From an uncultured Pseudomonadota bacterium (lineage in GTDB: Bacteria; Myxococcota_A; UBA9042; CAIXZC01), in NCBI GenBank assembly GCA_937884235.1, contig CALGBT010000642.1, positions 1-24,135 of the forward strand: DNA of 24,135 nt, given 5' to 3'. Position numbers and translations under genes: made by a program. The notes under the pieces are model-generated. The model was not told the DNA's origin, did no database searches, and saw only the letters and a program-made list of their open reading frames with translations. Shown piece by piece: positions 21,966 through 24,135 of the stretch; within the stretch, counting starts at the first letter, position 1; each line of letters begins with the position of its first letter.

Positions 21966-23576
21966 CTATTCGGGAATGGAGAGCTTGAAGATCGTTCCCT
22001 CCCCCGGCGTGCTGCTGCAGCTGATGGTTCCTCCGTGCTCGACCACCACCTGTTGAACCAGGGTGAGGCCGAGTCCGGTGCCGCTCTTCTTGGTGGAGTA
22101 GAACGGTTCAAAGACGCGCCCGGCCTGCTCCGGCTGGAGTCCTGGTCCGTTGTCTCGAATGGCGATCCTGATGCGCTTGCCATCCCGATGTGCGGAGGCA
22201 TGAATCAAACCGTCGGGCCGCTTCATGGAGGTGATGGCCTCGATGGCATTCTTGAGCAGGTTGGCCACCGCATGTCGCAGTAAGTTGGGGTCGGCCCGGC
22301 CGCGCAGGGGGCGCTCGATCTCCCGCTCGATGGTGACTCCCATACGCCTCGCCTCCTCTTCGTAGAAGGAGAGGACGTCCATGAGCACGGTGTGGAGGTC
22401 CACTGATTCCTTCTCCACTTCCGGGAACTTGGCGAATCTCAGGTAGTACTCGGTAATGTCACGCAGCCGGTCGATCTCCTTGCCGCCGGAGACCGTTGCC
22501 TCTCGCAACTCCTTGTAAGTTTCCTCGGGGAGAATGTCACGGGCCTCATCCAGGCTCTCCTCGAGCAATTCCAGTTTCAGCCCCAGCGCGTTCAAGGGAT
22601 TGCGAATCTCATGGGCGATCTGAGTGGACATTTTGCCGATGGTCGAGAACCGATCTGCGCGCAGCAACTCATCAGCCTGCTTGCGGATCATCTCTTCCCG
22701 TTCCTTGAGTCGGCTGGCCATCTTGTTGAGCTCGGCAGAAAGCTCACCAATCTCGTCGCCCCGCCGGATGGGGGCGGGGCGGTCGTAGTCACCGGTGGAG
22801 ATGCGTTGAGCGACTGTTCGCAGCGTTCGCAGTGGCTTGAGCCAGTAGTACAACATGGCCAGCACTGCCACGGTGACCACAAGTGCCAGGATCCCCAGAT
22901 AGAAGGCCCAGGTGACTGCCTCGGCTTCTCGCTCTCGGGCGTTTTCCCAGGCGCTGTTAATCGCCAGGTTGGCGGTGGCCGCAAACTCCCGCACCTGCCG
23001 TTCCAGGTGATTCGTGGCTGTGGCGAGGCTGGTGCGAGCGCGATCTCGTCGGGCATCGGGCAGGTCCACCGGAACCGCGGCATGGAGGCTGAGAAATTCC
23101 TGGGTCAGCTTGCGATAGAACTTGCTGTTGTCACGCAAATCCACGGCGATCTGCTGGGCCTGGAGGTCGCCGGCCAAGGCCTTGACCAGCTCTTCGCCAC
23201 GGGCCACGGAAGTGGCACCCAGGGCCACCACAGTGAAGAGTTCGCGACTCTGCGGGCTCAGGTAATCCTGGGCCGCGAGTTCTTCGCTGGCGAGGGCCAC
23301 CTCTTCCAGGGTCACGAAGGGCCGAAATTCCGGCAGCATGTGGGTCACCCACAGCATCTCTTCGCAGCCGTGACGCCCGAGCAGTGCAGCCACCTGGCCC
23401 AGCTCTTGGTTAAGCGCCGCCAGGCGCGCCGAAACCGGCACCAACCCCTGTTTTACCAGAGTTACCTCCGACTGCATGCGGGCCATGGTGAGGACCGAGT
23501 AAACCACGACCCCGGAGAGTAGGCAGAAGACCACAAGGAAGCCGGCGAAGACCCGGGTGACGAGGGAGATGCGCAT
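21966..23576 (-). CDS. membrane sensor histidine kinase (HAMP, HisKA, HATPase)
   Basis: The product has 536 residues. It has a first membrane helix (9-30), a helical periplasmic sensing region of about 190 residues, a second membrane helix (224-246), a HAMP linker (about 247-298), a phospho-acceptor domain with A-H-E-I-R-N-P-L-N (H322) and an ATPase domain with N-L-L-K-N-A-I-E-A (439-447), D-N-G-P-G (475-479), F-E-P-F-Y-S-T-K and G-T-G-L-G-L (499-504). All catalytic boxes are intact. The H-E-I-R-N-P-L-N and F-E-P-F-Y-S-T-K forms are those of NtrB/ZraS-type kinases, which often act on NtrC-like sigma54 activators. No response regulator is in the window. The ATG is 11 nt after the stop of the upstream gene and lacks a clear ribosome site. 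The signal sensed is unknown. Confidence 0.95.
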   Translation of the reverse strand: MRISLVTRVFAGFLVVFCLLSGVVVYSVLTMARMQSEVTLVKQGLVPVSARLAALNQELGQVAALLGRHGCEEMLWVTHMLPEFRPFVTLEEVALASEELAAQDYLSPQSRELFTVVALGATSVARGEELVKALAGDLQAQQIAVDLRDNSKFYRKLTQEFLSLHAAVPVDLPDARRDRARTSLATATNHLERQVREFAATANLAINSAWENAREREAEAVTWAFYLGILALVVTVAVLAMLYYWLKPLRTLRTVAQRISTGDYDRPAPIRRGDEIGELSAELNKMASRLKEREEMIRKQADELLRADRFSTIGKMSTQIAHEIRNPLNALGLKLELLEESLDEARDILPEETYKELREATVSGGKEIDRLRDITEYYLRFAKFPEVEKESVDLHTVLMDVLSFYEEEARRMGVTIEREIERPLRGRADPNLLRHAVANLLKNAIEAITSMKRPDGLIHASAHRDGKRIRIAIRDNGPGLQPEQAGRVFEPFYSTKKSGTGLGLTLVQQVVVEHGGTISCSSTPGEGTIFKLSIPE

Positions 23577-23587
23577 AATGGCCAGGA

Positions 23588-24135
23588 CTACAGGTCGAGT
23601 TCGAGGAGGCCCATACCACCAGGATAGCCGTAGGAAACATCGTCATCGTAGCCGTAAACCACGATGCCGATCTTCTTGTCAGACCAGATCTGGTGAATGC
23701 CGTCAGCTACTGCGGTCCGGAAGACCCCGTAGCCGCTCATGCCGATGGGGACAAAGGAACTGGGGTTAATCTGGTTGTTGTCCAGCACCACCTTCTGCGC
23801 ATCCAGGGGGGCGATGACGTTGAGGTAGTCAGTGAGGTAGGCGTCGGGGGTCAGGAAGACATACGAATCCATGAACTGCTCTTCCGAGACCGCCAGCATC
23901 ATCGCCGGGTCGCCGATAGGGGCACAGAGTCCATCGCCCAGATAGATTTCACAGGTTGTCCCCGACGGACACTGCGAGGCGTTGGTGCAGGTGGGGCCGA
24001 CGCACTGCCCATACCAGGAATCGAAGGTGAAGGGGGCCGGGCAACTGCCGCCCAGAATCTCGTACGACGAGGCCAGATACTGGGCCACCTGAATCGGCTT
24101 GGTCGCGGTCACCTCGATGTTGACGTTGCTCTGGA
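23588..24135 (-). CDS. IgGFc-binding-domain protein, C-terminal part (partial)
   Basis: The reading frame stays open to the right edge, so the N-terminal part is outside the window; an internal GTG at 24112 is not a convincing start. The visible 182 residues match the end of the IgGFc-binding domain seen in large exported proteins of Myxococcota: V-T-A-T-K-P-I-Q-V-A-Q-Y, G-D-P-A-M-M-L-A-V-S-E-E-Q-F, N-V-I-A-P, S-G-Y-G-V and the final I-V-V-Y-G-Y...Y-G-Y-P-G-G. A Cys-rich insert (C-P-S-G-T-T-C and neighbouring Cys) lies between the second and third strands. The domain name comes from a human mucin-like protein; binding to IgG is not implied. The protein ends soon after the domain. It lies upstream of the histidine kinase gene on the same strand. 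Confidence 0.75.
   Translation of the reverse strand, partial: QSNVNIEVTATKPIQVAQYLASSYEILGGSCPAPFTFDSWYGQCVGPTCTNASQCPSGTTCEIYLGDGLCAPIGDPAMMLAVSEEQFMDSYVFLTPDAYLTDYLNVIAPLDAQKVVLDNNQINPSSFVPIGMSGYGVFRTAVADGIHQIWSDKKIGIVVYGYDDDVSYGYPGGMGLLELDL

Noticed and set aside
1..24135. Mobile element, prophage, toxin-antitoxin or defence system
   Set aside because: I found no transposase, integrase, phage, restriction or nuclease genes and no terminal repeats or target duplications.

Overview
The window is about 24 kb of GC-rich bacterial chromosome with densely packed genes on both strands. It carries sixteen genes that I can support (one cut by the right edge) and two tRNA genes. The host looks Gram-negative and of the Myxococcota/Bradymonadota kind (the former Deltaproteobacteria). 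The reasons are four long lipoproteins with acidic tethers, thrombospondin type 3 and MopE-like metal-binding motifs, CTDC-type Cys repeats, a DUF4476 protein and an IgGFc-binding-type protein. This placement rests on protein style and not on a marker gene, so it is tentative.

Layout. 1-2228 (+): an exported DUF4476 protein followed 2 nt later by an 8-oxoguanine deaminase-type amidohydrolase. 2229-2637: a gene-poor stretch with a clear promoter and tRNA-Gln(CTG) and tRNA-Glu(CTC). 2638-4999 (-): a propeller-like lipoprotein and trhP (U32 family). 5104-6204 (-): an exported VanW-domain protein. 6353-7633 (+): a VKOR-DsbA fusion. 7644-8888 (-): hutI alone, then a repeat-like intergenic segment. 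9095-13500 (+): a metallophosphoesterase, an unrecognised exported protein and a 960-residue Cys-rich lipoprotein. 13487-16386 (-): a neutral-ceramidase-like lipoprotein and lipA. 16584-17976 (-): nadD and an overlapping Rossmann/DUF2520 gene. 18124-21895 (-): a thrombospondin type 3 lipoprotein and an overlapping NamZ/DUF1343 gene. 21966-24135 (-): a membrane sensor histidine kinase and the C-terminal end of an IgGFc-binding-domain protein.

How it fits together. Housekeeping genes (lipA, nadD, trhP, hutI, tRNAs) are interleaved with envelope genes. The envelope set is the distinctive part. Several exported proteins are rich in paired cysteines, and the window also encodes a quinone-linked disulfide-forming fusion that could oxidise them. 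All four lipoproteins have a long Asp/Glu-rich tether after the lipidated Cys. Nine sigma70-like promoters with a 17-nt spacer can be read by eye, and one is overlapped by a perfect inverted repeat. I see no CRISPR array, phage, transposase, integron or recognisable defence system. The best candidates for something undescribed are the Cys-rich lipoprotein with four C-x4-C beta-sandwich units, the ceramidase-like/lipA operon under a palindromic promoter, the NamZ homologue without a signal peptide coupled to a surface lipoprotein, and the exported 236-residue orphan.
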